64,000 bases of DNA from JAXGZG01 sp040771825. Lineage in GTDB: Bacteria > Bacillota > Sulfobacillia > Fermentithermobacillales > Fermentithermobacillaceae. Shown here one piece after another: positions 51,927 through 59,664 of the stretch. The position numbers and the translations under genes are program-made. The stretch covers positions 682,001 through 746,000 of the forward strand of contig JAXGZG010000001.1 of NCBI GenBank assembly GCA_040771825.1, written 5' to 3'. The stretch's first letter is position 1, and each line of letters starts with the position of its first letter. The notes under the pieces are model-generated. The model had not been told where the DNA came from. It made no database searches and worked only from the letters and a program-made list of their open reading frames with translations.

Positions 51927-52712
51927 ATGAGGAAAAAGCGAAGGAACGATGCCCTACGGAGCATAACATTGGCTTTGGTGGCGGGAGCGCTTCTTTTCTG
52001 CGGGTGGGGGCTGGCGGAGTCCCGAAAAGCTGAGAAGGCTTACACGCCTACAAATTTGTCTCGCGTGCCAGGAGACCTTGCTCCTGCCGACACAGTCAGG
52101 CTTCATGTAATTGGGAATTCCGATTCCGCATGGGATCAGAGCGTCAAACTGGCGGTGCGAGATGCCCTCATGGCGTCTTTCGGCCCCAAACTTTCAGCGG
52201 CAAAGGATGCCGGAGATGCCGAGAAAGCCATATCTTCCAGCCTTGCCGAAATAGAGACTGTGGCAACTTCGTGTTTGAAGGCCAATGGGGTGGCGTATGC
52301 GGCGAAGGCCGCCCTCAAGACAGTGTACTTTCCTGACAAGACTTACGAGACTACAGGGGGCCAGAAGGTGTTCTTGCCTGAAGGCGACTACAAAGCCCTT
52401 CAAGTGGTGTTAGGGGAAGGGCAAGGCAAAAACTGGTGGTGCGTCATGTACCCGCCCCTATGTTACTTCGATTTGGTGCAGAAAGCTATCGCTTCAGGAA
52501 AGACCCAGGGGGTTGAACAGCGCACCTGGGTCCCTGTTTGGGCACGTAATGATGGCCAGTTCATTCTCGTAGATGAGGAGTCCACACAAGAAGTGCCAGT
52601 GGAGATCCATTTCCTGATTGTGGACGCCCTTAAGGCTGGGTTTGGCCGTCTGGCCTCGCTTCTCAAGGTACATGGCCAAGAGGCCGCCCTCCATCCCCAG
52701 AACTTGCGCTGA
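51927..52712 (+). CDS. spoIIR: Stage II sporulation protein R (SpoIIR)
   Basis: Forespore-made signal protein that crosses into the intermembrane space and triggers SpoIIGA to process pro-sigma-E. 261 residues: a basic N-terminus, one membrane or signal helix (about 12-30), and the SpoIIR core with RLHVIGNSDSAWDQSVKLAVRDALM, ATSCLKANGVAYAAKAAL, FLPEGDYKALQVVLGEGQGKNWWCVMYPPLCYFDL. GGGGGTGG precedes the ATG. In Bacillus this gene is far from spoIIG; here the signal and receptor genes share a locus. Confidence 0.94.
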   Translation: MRKKRRNDALRSITLALVAGALLFCGWGLAESRKAEKAYTPTNLSRVPGDLAPADTVRLHVIGNSDSAWDQSVKLAVRDALMASFGPKLSAAKDAGDAEKAISSSLAEIETVATSCLKANGVAYAAKAALKTVYFPDKTYETTGGQKVFLPEGDYKALQVVLGEGQGKNWWCVMYPPLCYFDLVQKAIASGKTQGVEQRTWVPVWARNDGQFILVDEESTQEVPVEIHFLIVDALKAGFGRLASLLKVHGQEAALHPQNLR

Positions 52713-52760
52713 CCGGGTTACGTGACCGCGCCTCGCATATAATGCACTGGAGGTGGTCAC

Positions 52761-53021
52761 GTGATCCGGGCTTCAGACCTCTCTACCCGCGATGTCATAA
52801 ACACAGTTGACGGACGGCGCTTGGGCAACATAGTAGATGTGGAGATTGACCTCAATACAGGCAAGATAGTGGCCGTGGTGGTTCCCGGACAGGCCAAGGT
52901 ACTAGGTATATTGGGCAGGTCTGACGATTACGTAGTCCCTTGGGAGAATGTGAAGAAGATAGGCGAGGACGTAATCCTCGTGGAACTCTCCGAGCACTAT
53001 CTGAGAAGGATTATTCGCTGA
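52761..53021 (+). CDS. YlmC/YmxH-family PRC-barrel protein
   Basis: 86-residue single PRC-barrel protein: IRASDLSTRDVINTVDGRRLGNIVDVEIDLNTGKIVAVVVPG, then DYVVPWENVKKIGEDVILVEL. YlmC/YmxH proteins are sporulation-associated and of unknown mechanism; ylmC lies just after sigG in Bacillus, as here. GTG start with GGAGGTGG five bases upstream. A TATAAT at 52738-52743 may be its own -10 box, though no good -35 is visible. Confidence 0.88.
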   Translation: MIRASDLSTRDVINTVDGRRLGNIVDVEIDLNTGKIVAVVVPGQAKVLGILGRSDDYVVPWENVKKIGEDVILVELSEHYLRRIIR

Positions 53022-53043
53022 TCGGGCCCGCACTCTCCTCACC

Positions 53044-53073
53044 TTGACTTGTGGGTTCGCATTGGACTACGCT
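53044..53073 (+). promoter_or_regulatory. Candidate sigma-A promoter before the HlyD-like gene
   Basis: TTGACT (53044-53049) and TACGCT (53068-53073) with an 18-base spacer, 50 bases upstream of the next start codon. Good -35, moderate -10. Confidence 0.4.
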
Positions 53074-53122
53074 GTTTCTGACAGCCACTGCTAGTTCCCC
53101 GAGCCTGGAGAGGGAGATCCCG

Positions 53123-54385
53123 TTGAAGAGACGTCCAAGGAAGCGGACCAAGTACAAACACTACGCTAGAAGTATTGCTATAGCCGCGATCGTGGTCTCT
53201 GTGGCCATGCTCTTTGTTTGGCCCTACTTAAGAAGCGCTTTCTTGACGCTTCTCATACCTGTGGGGCGCGGCTATGCGGGCACTCTAGAGGACCAGGTTA
53301 AGGGCACCGCCTTGTTTTCGGGGGGCAGCGCCTTGATAGTGGCGCCTGCTGACGGCACATTGAATCTGCAGGTAAAAGACAACGACTCGGTAAGGGTTGG
53401 GCAAGTTCTGGCCACGGTGGGCGATAGCGGCACAGGAGCCGAGTTTGCCGACAGCATCGCCAAAGCTAGGGCAAATCTTGCATCCTACGAGAGGGAAACC
53501 GCAGAGGAGTTCAGCCTCTTAAGGTCGGAAGTCCAAGATGCGTACCAGGGAGCTCTGATATCGTTGCTAGGCTCTCGCCAGGCTTTTGTCTCGGGGGATA
53601 CCCTTGGGGCGTTGGCAGAGGAGTCGTCTTTGGCTCTTAAAGAGCAGGCTATCAAGGGGAAGCGAGAACGCCTCTCGGCTATTGAGGATCAGCGGGGAAG
53701 TCTGGCCAAGACAGCCGCTATGCTGGAACAGGCTATGGCAACGTCAAGGGTTAACATTTTGTCACCATCTGCCGGCGTCTTCTCGTCTAGGTTCAGTGAA
53801 GCCGATAGGAAGATCCCAGGTCTCTCTCTTTCTGACAAAGATGCTTCGGAGATCATGGCATTATGCAGAGAGGTACAAGATGCTGCGGAGACTCGGGTGG
53901 AAAACGGCAAAACCGTCAAAATGGGGGACCCTATTGGACGCGTGGTCACGGGAACGGATATCAGTTTCTATCTCCCTGTGAAAACCGAAGAAAGACCCGC
54001 TCTGCGGCAGGGTCAGAGCGTCACGTTACGTTTTTCAGACGGCTCCGAGGCACGAGCCGCTGTCACCACAGTCGTTGACGCCAGACCGCCGGGGTATTCG
54101 GTGATATCCGGAAACCTTGACATTCTTACCGGCCAGAGGGGGACCGGGTCCGCCGATGTGACGCTTGTGGCAAGCCGAAACTCGGGGACAGTTATTCCTA
54201 CTGGTAGCATTTTAGAGATGGATGGCGAGACCGGAGTGCTTCTGATTCAAAGAACGTACGCTCATTTCGCGCCTGTGGAAATTCTCTCCACCCAGGGCGC
54301 GCGATCAGTGGTCAAAGGCATCTCCGAAACAAACGAGATAGTACTCAAACCAAAGAGATTCCTGGAGGGCCGGCGTGTGAGATGA
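53123..54385 (+). CDS. HlyD-like membrane-fusion/adaptor protein
   Basis: About 420 residues: a very basic N-terminus (KRRPRKRTKYKHYARS), one membrane helix (about 20-42), a biotinyl-lipoyl-like half-motif (ALIVAPADGTLNLQVKDNDSVRVGQVLATVGDS, about 73-105), a helical hairpin, the second half (ILSPSAGVFSSRF), and beta-barrel segments (YLPVKTEERPALRQGQSVTLRFSDGSEARA). It resembles HlyD-type adaptors found at this yggS-proximal place in Clostridia, where no exporter ATPase accompanies it. Role unknown; possibly envelope or division. TTG start with GGGAG six bases upstream. It overlaps yggS by ATGA. Confidence 0.75.
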   Translation: MKRRPRKRTKYKHYARSIAIAAIVVSVAMLFVWPYLRSAFLTLLIPVGRGYAGTLEDQVKGTALFSGGSALIVAPADGTLNLQVKDNDSVRVGQVLATVGDSGTGAEFADSIAKARANLASYERETAEEFSLLRSEVQDAYQGALISLLGSRQAFVSGDTLGALAEESSLALKEQAIKGKRERLSAIEDQRGSLAKTAAMLEQAMATSRVNILSPSAGVFSSRFSEADRKIPGLSLSDKDASEIMALCREVQDAAETRVENGKTVKMGDPIGRVVTGTDISFYLPVKTEERPALRQGQSVTLRFSDGSEARAAVTTVVDARPPGYSVISGNLDILTGQRGTGSADVTLVASRNSGTVIPTGSILEMDGETGVLLIQRTYAHFAPVEILSTQGARSVVKGISETNEIVLKPKRFLEGRRVR

Positions 54386-55092
54386 TAGCGGATAATCTGC
54401 AGGTAGTGATGGAACGAGTGGCTGAGGCTTGCGCTAAAGCAAATAGGGACCCGGCGTCGGTTCGGTTGATGGCTGTGACCAAGAATGTGACTTCCGAGGC
54501 CATACAGGAGGCTTACGGCCTCGGTCTCACGCTTTTTGGAGAGAACCGCGTTCAGGAAGCAAAGAGGAAAATTGAGGCTGGCGTGTTTAAGGATTCCAAG
54601 ATTTGCCTGGTAGGTCACCTTCAGACTAACAAGGCTTCTTCTGCCGCAAGGCTATTTGACGCGGTGCATTCCGTTGACTCCAGGAGGGTCGCCGAAGCCT
54701 TGTCGCGATTTTCTGTCCTATACCGTTCAAAGGGTTCCCGGGAGATTGAGGTCATGATTGAAGTCAACATTGGCCGGGACCCTCGTAAGTACGGAGTCAT
54801 GCCCGAAGAGGCTCTTGGTTTGGCCCAGTACGCTGTTGGGCTCCCAGGCATCCTCTTGACTGGTCTCATGACGGTCGCTCCTGGTATGGGGGACTTGGCT
54901 ATGGCCCAAGGAGCCTTCAGGGAACTGCGAACGCTTAGGGATCGTCTGGTAGATTCGGGGGTCAGCATGGAGAATCTCAAGGAGTTGTCCATGGGCATGT
55001 CGGGGGACTATCCGGTGGCCGTGGAAGAAGGCGCCACCGTCATTCGACTGGGTACTGCATTATTCGGTCCTCGCACCGGGGCAAGAAGGTAA
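54382..55092 (+). CDS. yggS: YggS/YlmE-type PLP homeostasis protein
   Basis: Pyridoxal-phosphate-binding protein of 236 residues with the alanine-racemase-like barrel. Seen: VRLMAVTKNVTSEAIQEAYGLGLTLFGENRVQEAKRKI (the Lys binds PLP), CLVGHLQTNKASSAARLFDAVHSVDS, VMIEVNIGRDPRKYGVMPEEAL, GLMTVAP, and LSMGMSGDYPVAVEEGATVIRLGTALFG. It is ylmE in the Bacillus division region. sepF and ylmG/ylmH, which should lie between it and divIVA, are missing. Confidence 0.94.
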   Translation: MIADNLQVVMERVAEACAKANRDPASVRLMAVTKNVTSEAIQEAYGLGLTLFGENRVQEAKRKIEAGVFKDSKICLVGHLQTNKASSAARLFDAVHSVDSRRVAEALSRFSVLYRSKGSREIEVMIEVNIGRDPRKYGVMPEEALGLAQYAVGLPGILLTGLMTVAPGMGDLAMAQGAFRELRTLRDRLVDSGVSMENLKELSMGMSGDYPVAVEEGATVIRLGTALFGPRTGARR

Positions 55093-55152
55093 CTGTGGGC
55101 GCCCGGTAGAAATCCCCTTGGGCGAATAGGTCGACTGAAGGAGGCGCTCCCA

Positions 55153-55674
55153 GTGATCGGCGAGGATAGCGGTACCCCACTGAACATACACAGGCTAACT
55201 CCCTTAGATATTCACAACAAGGAGTTTAAGAAATCCTTTCGAGGCTATAGCGAGGATGAAGTGGATGAGTTCTTAGACCTCGTGGTAGCCGAGTTTGAAA
55301 AGATCATCCGGCTCAACGAGGATCTTCAAGCCTCCATCTCGGGACTAGAGTCTCGCCTTGAACACTACAAGGGGCTTGAAGAGACCCTTAAGAACGCCAT
55401 ACTCCTCGCCCAAAAGGCAGCTGACGAGATAAGAGAGTCGGCTGCCCGAGAAGCGGGGATCATAAGAAAAGAAGCCGCCATGGACGCCGAGCGGCTTAAG
55501 AATCAGGCTCAGGAGGCGCTTCGCGAAAGTTTCGGAGAGATAGATAGAAACAAGAATCGCCTTAGGCGTTTTCACGCTGAGATGAGAGCGTTCCTCCAGT
55601 CGACTCTGGAGTTTTTGGCCAAGGGGACAGAGAACCTGGAGGCCAACATGGGGGAAGACAGACAGGAGCCGTAG
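55153..55674 (+). CDS. divIVA: DivIVA-family protein
   Basis: Coiled-coil protein that senses negative membrane curvature and organises poles and septa. 173 residues. Seen: LTPLDIHNKEFKKSFRGYSEDEVDEFLDLVVAEFEKII, the membrane-binding N-terminal domain, then coiled-coil (about 55-165) rich in Glu, Lys, Arg and Ala. GTG start with AAGGAGGCG eight bases upstream. Position after yggS matches Bacillus. Confidence 0.93.
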   Translation: MIGEDSGTPLNIHRLTPLDIHNKEFKKSFRGYSEDEVDEFLDLVVAEFEKIIRLNEDLQASISGLESRLEHYKGLEETLKNAILLAQKAADEIRESAAREAGIIRKEAAMDAERLKNQAQEALRESFGEIDRNKNRLRRFHAEMRAFLQSTLEFLAKGTENLEANMGEDRQEP

Positions 55675-55705
55675 GTCGAATCTTGCGCTTGGGAGGCCAG
55701 TCCAA

Positions 55706-55861
55706 ATGGCGCAGGGGAAATCAGCATCCAGCACTGGGTCAACAAGACGGGCTTCGGCGATCAAGGAGCCCGGACGGGGCCGAAAGGGCTTTGGTTGGGC
55801 CAAGGTCCCGCAAGTAGCGAAACAGATCGTAAACCCCAGGGGGAACCGCAAGGGAAGGTAG
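55706..55861 (+). CDS. Tiny strongly basic protein, 51 residues, unknown
   Basis: An open frame from ATG 55706 to TAG 55859, with GGGAGG nine bases upstream. The product begins MAQGKSASSTGSTRRASAIK and continues with EPGRGRKGFGWAKVPQVAKQ and IVNPRGNRKGR. It has 13 Arg/Lys and one Glu, with many Gly and Ser, so it may bind nucleic acid or be disordered. It fills the gap between divIVA and the amidohydrolase, whose GTG start lies one base after its stop. I do not recognise a family; the ribosome binding site and tight packing are the main support. Confidence 0.5.
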   Translation: MAQGKSASSTGSTRRASAIKEPGRGRKGFGWAKVPQVAKQIVNPRGNRKGR

Positions 55862-55862
55862 G

Positions 55863-57482
55863 GTGACTCCATTGAGGCAAAATGCCACGCTTTATCAAAA
55901 CGGCGAGTTCCACGTTCTATCGGACAAAATTCGAGTAAGAGAGGCTTTGGCATCTTATCAGGGTCGAATTATCTACGTTGGAGACAAGGACGGCGCTCGC
56001 CGGGCGTTTCCTGCCGGCGTGACCCCGACAGTGGTGGATCTGGGCGGCAAGCCCGTCCTGCCTGGCTTCATCGATAGCCACTTGCATCTCATGAACCTGG
56101 GAGTGTCTTTGCGGAACTTGTCCTTGGGAGAAGTGCGTTCCATAGAGAATCTTAAGGCGAAAGTCAAAGAGCAAGCATCCAAGGTTAAAGAGGGCCAGTG
56201 GATTTTGGGCCGCGGTTGGGATCAGGAGAGTTTCAGGGAAAAACGCTATCCTACGAGAAAAGACTTGGATGAGGCTGCCCCCGGCCGAGCCGTGAGCTTG
56301 ACCCGGGCATGCGGCCATCTATCGGTGCTATCTAGCGCCGCCTTGAAGTTGGCCGGGATCACTAGAGACACCCCTGACCCTGAAGGCGGTGTTATAGACA
56401 GAGATGCTTACGGTGACCCCACCGGGGTTCTCAGGGAGAATGCCAACGCTCTAGTGTTTGGGGTTATTCCCGAGACTACGGAAGAGACTCTCCAGGAATG
56501 TACCGCAGAAGCTATGCGGCACCTTCTGTCCAAGGGCATAACTTCGGTACACACCAACGATTCCTATGGAGGTTACGGCGTTATCCAGAGAATATACCGG
56601 GAGGCTCATTCCCAGGGTATTCCTCTTAGGATTTACTGGGATATGCCCCGGGAGTCTTTAGATGATCTTCTGGAAACGCCCCTCCGCACAGGCGATGGAG
56701 ACGACTACTTCAAAATTGGGGCGGTCAAGGTCTTCTCCGACGGTTCTCTGGGGGGGCGCACCGCCGCTTTGGAGAGGCCCTACGCCGACGATCGCCAGAC
56801 TTCGGGCATTCTGGTCAACGACGAAGATAGCCTCAAGGAGATCGTGTACCGTGCTCACGCTTCGGGCATGCAGGTGGCGATTCATGCCCTAGGAGATCGG
56901 GCTACACGAGTTTCCCTAGCGGCCATCGACGAAGCCCAGGGCAGGATCCCCCGAACGTCCCTCCGACACCGGATAGTCCACGCTCAGATACTAGCCCCTC
57001 TGCTCATAAGCGAGATGAAGAGGACGGGCGTGGTGGCCGACGTTCAGCCCAAGTTCATTACAACCGACATGCGCTGGGCTCAAGATAGAGTGGGAGCCCA
57101 AAGAATGCGCTCGTCGTATGCCTGGAGGACCATGCTCAAAGCGGGCATTCCCATGGCAGGAGGGTCCGATAGCCCTGTGGAGCCTCCCGACACGATATTT
57201 GGCATCTACGCTGCGGTCACCAGAAAGGATATGGAGGGCAACCCTCTGGGCGGGTTCTACCCCAACGAACGGATCTTGGTTTCTGAAGCCATCCGCATGT
57301 TCACCATAGGAGGCGCTTACGGGGCTTTTGAAGAGGGCTCCAAAGGCACACTGGAGCCTGGGAAATTGGCCGACTTCGTGGTGCTGTCGGGCGATCCCTT
57401 TGCGGTTGTCCCCGAGGACATACGGAACCTTGAGGTGCTAATGACGGTGGTTGGAGGCCAGGTGGCGTACGAGAAACCCTAG
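55863..57482 (+). CDS. YtcJ-like amidohydrolase (Amidohydro_3)
   Basis: Metal-dependent hydrolase of 539 residues in the YtcJ/NfdA-like branch. Seen: VDLGGKPVLPGFIDSHLHLMNLG (HxH metal site near residue 75), WILGRGWDQE, ACGHLSVLSSAALKLAGI, GGVIDRDAYGDPTGVLRE, KIGAVKVFSDGSLGGRTAAL, QVAIHALGDRA, HRIVHAQI, and the late metal Asp in MAGGSDSPVEPPDTIFGIYAAVTR. It ends with ADFVVLSGDPFAV. Members of this family act on diverse amides, so the substrate is open. GTG start. Its last 45 bases overlap the convergent DUF1461 gene. Confidence 0.88.
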   Translation: MTPLRQNATLYQNGEFHVLSDKIRVREALASYQGRIIYVGDKDGARRAFPAGVTPTVVDLGGKPVLPGFIDSHLHLMNLGVSLRNLSLGEVRSIENLKAKVKEQASKVKEGQWILGRGWDQESFREKRYPTRKDLDEAAPGRAVSLTRACGHLSVLSSAALKLAGITRDTPDPEGGVIDRDAYGDPTGVLRENANALVFGVIPETTEETLQECTAEAMRHLLSKGITSVHTNDSYGGYGVIQRIYREAHSQGIPLRIYWDMPRESLDDLLETPLRTGDGDDYFKIGAVKVFSDGSLGGRTAALERPYADDRQTSGILVNDEDSLKEIVYRAHASGMQVAIHALGDRATRVSLAAIDEAQGRIPRTSLRHRIVHAQILAPLLISEMKRTGVVADVQPKFITTDMRWAQDRVGAQRMRSSYAWRTMLKAGIPMAGGSDSPVEPPDTIFGIYAAVTRKDMEGNPLGGFYPNERILVSEAIRMFTIGGAYGAFEEGSKGTLEPGKLADFVVLSGDPFAVVPEDIRNLEVLMTVVGGQVAYEKP

Positions 57483-58115
57483 AAATGCGTAAGCAGCGCA
57501 GAACCCCATGTATGTAAAACCGATCTTCTTGATGGCTGAGAAGAAGAAGCCTTCAGGAAAGATCCTGATGAGCCAGTCGGTGTCCGGGTCAAGAAGCCAA
57601 AGGTCATTGGTGAAGGCCATAAGGTGAAAACGTGTCCACCAGCTCCCAAAGTCGGCCTTGGCGGGCACCGCCAGGAGCAGCAGAAGCCCTATGCCCAAGA
57701 AGCCAGCCACCATGAGGGGCTTAGCTAGGCTTCCAAGGCGAGATGACAGGAACAGGTACAACCCCGACAGCAAACCGCTTGCTAGGAGTATTTGTTGGAG
57801 CCGAAAACCTTTGGCGAAGAGGGTTCGAACATCCTCTAGGTGTCTAAGTTCAAGTTCATTGTAGAGAAGTCTTGGAGTTCCGTATACGGTGGTCTCTATC
57901 TGCGGTGACGAGATGTTGCCTACGAAATAATCCATGAGGGCTTTCCCTCCTCGAGAGAGCTCCTGCAGATCCATCCCGGCGTCATGAGGAACCCCCAACC
58001 GAACCCAGTGCGAGCGGTAGAACTCTAGATTCAGCGCCATCAGCTGAACAGAATAGAGAGCCGCAAGGGCCACTAGGCAAACAACCATGACTGTGGCCGC
58101 CAGTCGCTTTGTCAC
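57438..58115 (-). CDS. DUF1461 (TIGR01906-type) integral membrane protein
   Basis: About 225 residues with four predicted membrane helices (N-terminal 5-28, two in the middle, one C-terminal). The conserved FHLMAFTNDLWLLDPDTDWLIRIFPEGFF loop and LRHLEDVRTLF segment mark the family, which is widespread in Firmicutes and of unknown function. GTG 58115 is preferred because GGGGCGG lies eight bases upstream; ATG 58121 and GTG 58124 are in frame but crowd that site. It overlaps the convergent amidohydrolase 3' end by 45 bases. Confidence 0.82.
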   Translation of the reverse strand: MTKRLAATVMVVCLVALAALYSVQLMALNLEFYRSHWVRLGVPHDAGMDLQELSRGGKALMDYFVGNISSPQIETTVYGTPRLLYNELELRHLEDVRTLFAKGFRLQQILLASGLLSGLYLFLSSRLGSLAKPLMVAGFLGIGLLLLLAVPAKADFGSWWTRFHLMAFTNDLWLLDPDTDWLIRIFPEGFFFSAIKKIGFTYMGFCAAYAFLGFLVRHLASNHRH

Positions 58116-58370
58116 GCCCATCACCGCCCCGAATGCTTGGACCTAATTGTCGCAGAAAGCCTGTCTACCTAGCAAGTCTGGCTGTCTTGCCAGTGCTTTG
58201 CCCTGCTTTCTTGCGTATCGCCAGACTGAGACCAATCCGATTGCGTGTGCACGAGGACTTTTTGGCCGATAGGTTTTCACCCACCCAAGTAGGCTTACAT
58301 AGTATGCCTGGGCGGATACTCGCTACCGAGCGCTTTCCGCGGTTCTGGAAAGAGGGGGAGGGCACGAGTT

Positions 58371-59534
58371 TTGATCAACAGGGGCTATGTGAAACGGGTG
58401 TTTCCCGGAAACAACACACCTAGAGGATTTTTCTCCTACTACGACTACATCCTACCCAAAGACGCCACAAGGCTTTTCGTGATCAAAGGGGGACCGGGAG
58501 TCGGCAAGTCGACCTTCATGACTAGCATTGCCAGGGATATGGTCGACTTGGGATATGACGCCGAAATCCACCATTGTTCCTCTGATAGTAATTCCATTGA
58601 TGGGGTGGTTTTCCCGGCAATAGGCGTGGGCATTCTGGACGGAACTTGGCCGCACCAGTTTGACCCTAAGACTCCAGGCGCCGTGGACGAGATTATCTGG
58701 TTGGGCGAATTTTGGGACGAGGCGTCTGTGCGCGCTAAAAAAGCCGAGATCCTGCAATGTCAAAAAGGATCCGAATCGGTTTTCAAAAGGGCCTATCGCT
58801 ACTTGATGGCGGCCCAGATCGTGTACGAGGATTGGGAGTCGGCTAACACCGAAGGGCTTGACTTTGGCATGTGTAACGCCAGAGCCCAGGAGATAATCGA
58901 CACTAACTTCGGGCATATCCCAATAGCTAGGACGCCGGGCTTCGAGAGGCGCTTGTTTGCCAGCGCTATCACTCCAGATGGTATGGTCAACCACCTTAAC
59001 ACGATTGTGGCGCCTTGCGCCAAGAGGTATGTTATCCAGGGAGAGCCCGGTACGGGCAAGTCGTATCTCCTGGAAAAGGTGAAGCGCGTGGCCTTAGACA
59101 GAGGGTTCTTTACAGAGGTATACTACTGCCCTCTTCACCCAGAGAAGGCTGAGCATGTCCTGATACCCGAACTGAGTTTGATTCTGACCAAGTCTATCGA
59201 GCCTCACCAGTACATTCCGGGTCCCAAGGATGCCATCGTGAACATGGATGAATGCTTAGGCCAGGAAGCAGTGGGCAAACACGCATCATACGTTGAAAGG
59301 GCCAAGAGTCAGTTCGAGTTGCTTTTCGATTCGGCCATCTATTTCATCGGCCAGGCTAAGCAGTACCACGACGCCCTAGAAAGGTACTATGCGCCAAACA
59401 TGGATTTCGCTGGCATAGACCGTCTCAGAAGGAGAACGCTCCAACGCATCCTGGGCTATGCCAGAGAGGCCACGGATGTGGCGGGGACAGACCAGGGTCC
59501 GTTAGTGAGCCCCTTCTCCTCCAACTACCGCTGA
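58371..59534 (+). CDS. Two-P-loop ATPase/NTPase (PRK06851-like), unknown role
   Basis: 387 residues with two P-loop domains in tandem: GGPGVGKS at residues 40-47 and GEPGTGKS at 224-231. The halves share layout (each preceded by an FVIKGG or YVIQGE strand, followed by a helix and a basic residue-rich strand), so the gene looks like an internal duplication. Each half also has a conserved Cys/His patch soon after the P-loop (EIHHCSSDSNSIDGVVFP and EVYYCPLHPEKAEHVLIPEL). No helicase or transporter motifs are seen. It resembles uncharacterised clostridial ATPases. TTG start with GAGGGGGAGGG upstream. The 246 bases before it show no gene; TAGTAT at 58300-58305 is a possible -10 box. Confidence 0.75.
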   Translation: MINRGYVKRVFPGNNTPRGFFSYYDYILPKDATRLFVIKGGPGVGKSTFMTSIARDMVDLGYDAEIHHCSSDSNSIDGVVFPAIGVGILDGTWPHQFDPKTPGAVDEIIWLGEFWDEASVRAKKAEILQCQKGSESVFKRAYRYLMAAQIVYEDWESANTEGLDFGMCNARAQEIIDTNFGHIPIARTPGFERRLFASAITPDGMVNHLNTIVAPCAKRYVIQGEPGTGKSYLLEKVKRVALDRGFFTEVYYCPLHPEKAEHVLIPELSLILTKSIEPHQYIPGPKDAIVNMDECLGQEAVGKHASYVERAKSQFELLFDSAIYFIGQAKQYHDALERYYAPNMDFAGIDRLRRRTLQRILGYAREATDVAGTDQGPLVSPFSSNYR

Positions 59535-59558
59535 TCTGCCATACGGCCGCGAGCCAGA

Positions 59559-59585
59559 CGCCGGAGAACCAACGGTTCTCCGGCG
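59559..59585. terminator. Strong 12-pair hairpin between convergent genes
   Basis: CGCCGGAGAACC-AAC-GGTTCTCCGGCG, a perfect stem with a three-base loop, between the ATPase gene and the convergent hisC. There is no T run on either strand, so it is a possible factor-dependent or bidirectional 3'-end structure. The rest of 59535-59664 shows nothing else. Confidence 0.5.
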
Positions 59586-59664
59586 CCAGCGATAGTGCTG
59601 CTTGTTAGCGCTCACGATCGCCAACATTGATGCTCACTGTGTGGCCTAGGCCGGGGCCCTGACG

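Noticed and set aside
53051..53122. Longer N-terminus for the HlyD-like protein from 53051
   Set aside because: The extra 24 residues are not protein-like, lie over the candidate promoter, and the TTG at 53123 has a proper ribosome binding site.
55675..55862. T-box or other riboswitch before the amidohydrolase
   Set aside because: ileS with a T-box often follows divIVA, but no AGGGTGGNACCGCG-type element or terminator is present, and the gap is better explained by the small basic frame.
55345..55953. 202-codon open frame on the - strand across divIVA and the following gap
   Set aside because: Overlaps divIVA antisense, shows no family motif, and the + strand of the gap holds a better small frame with a ribosome binding site.
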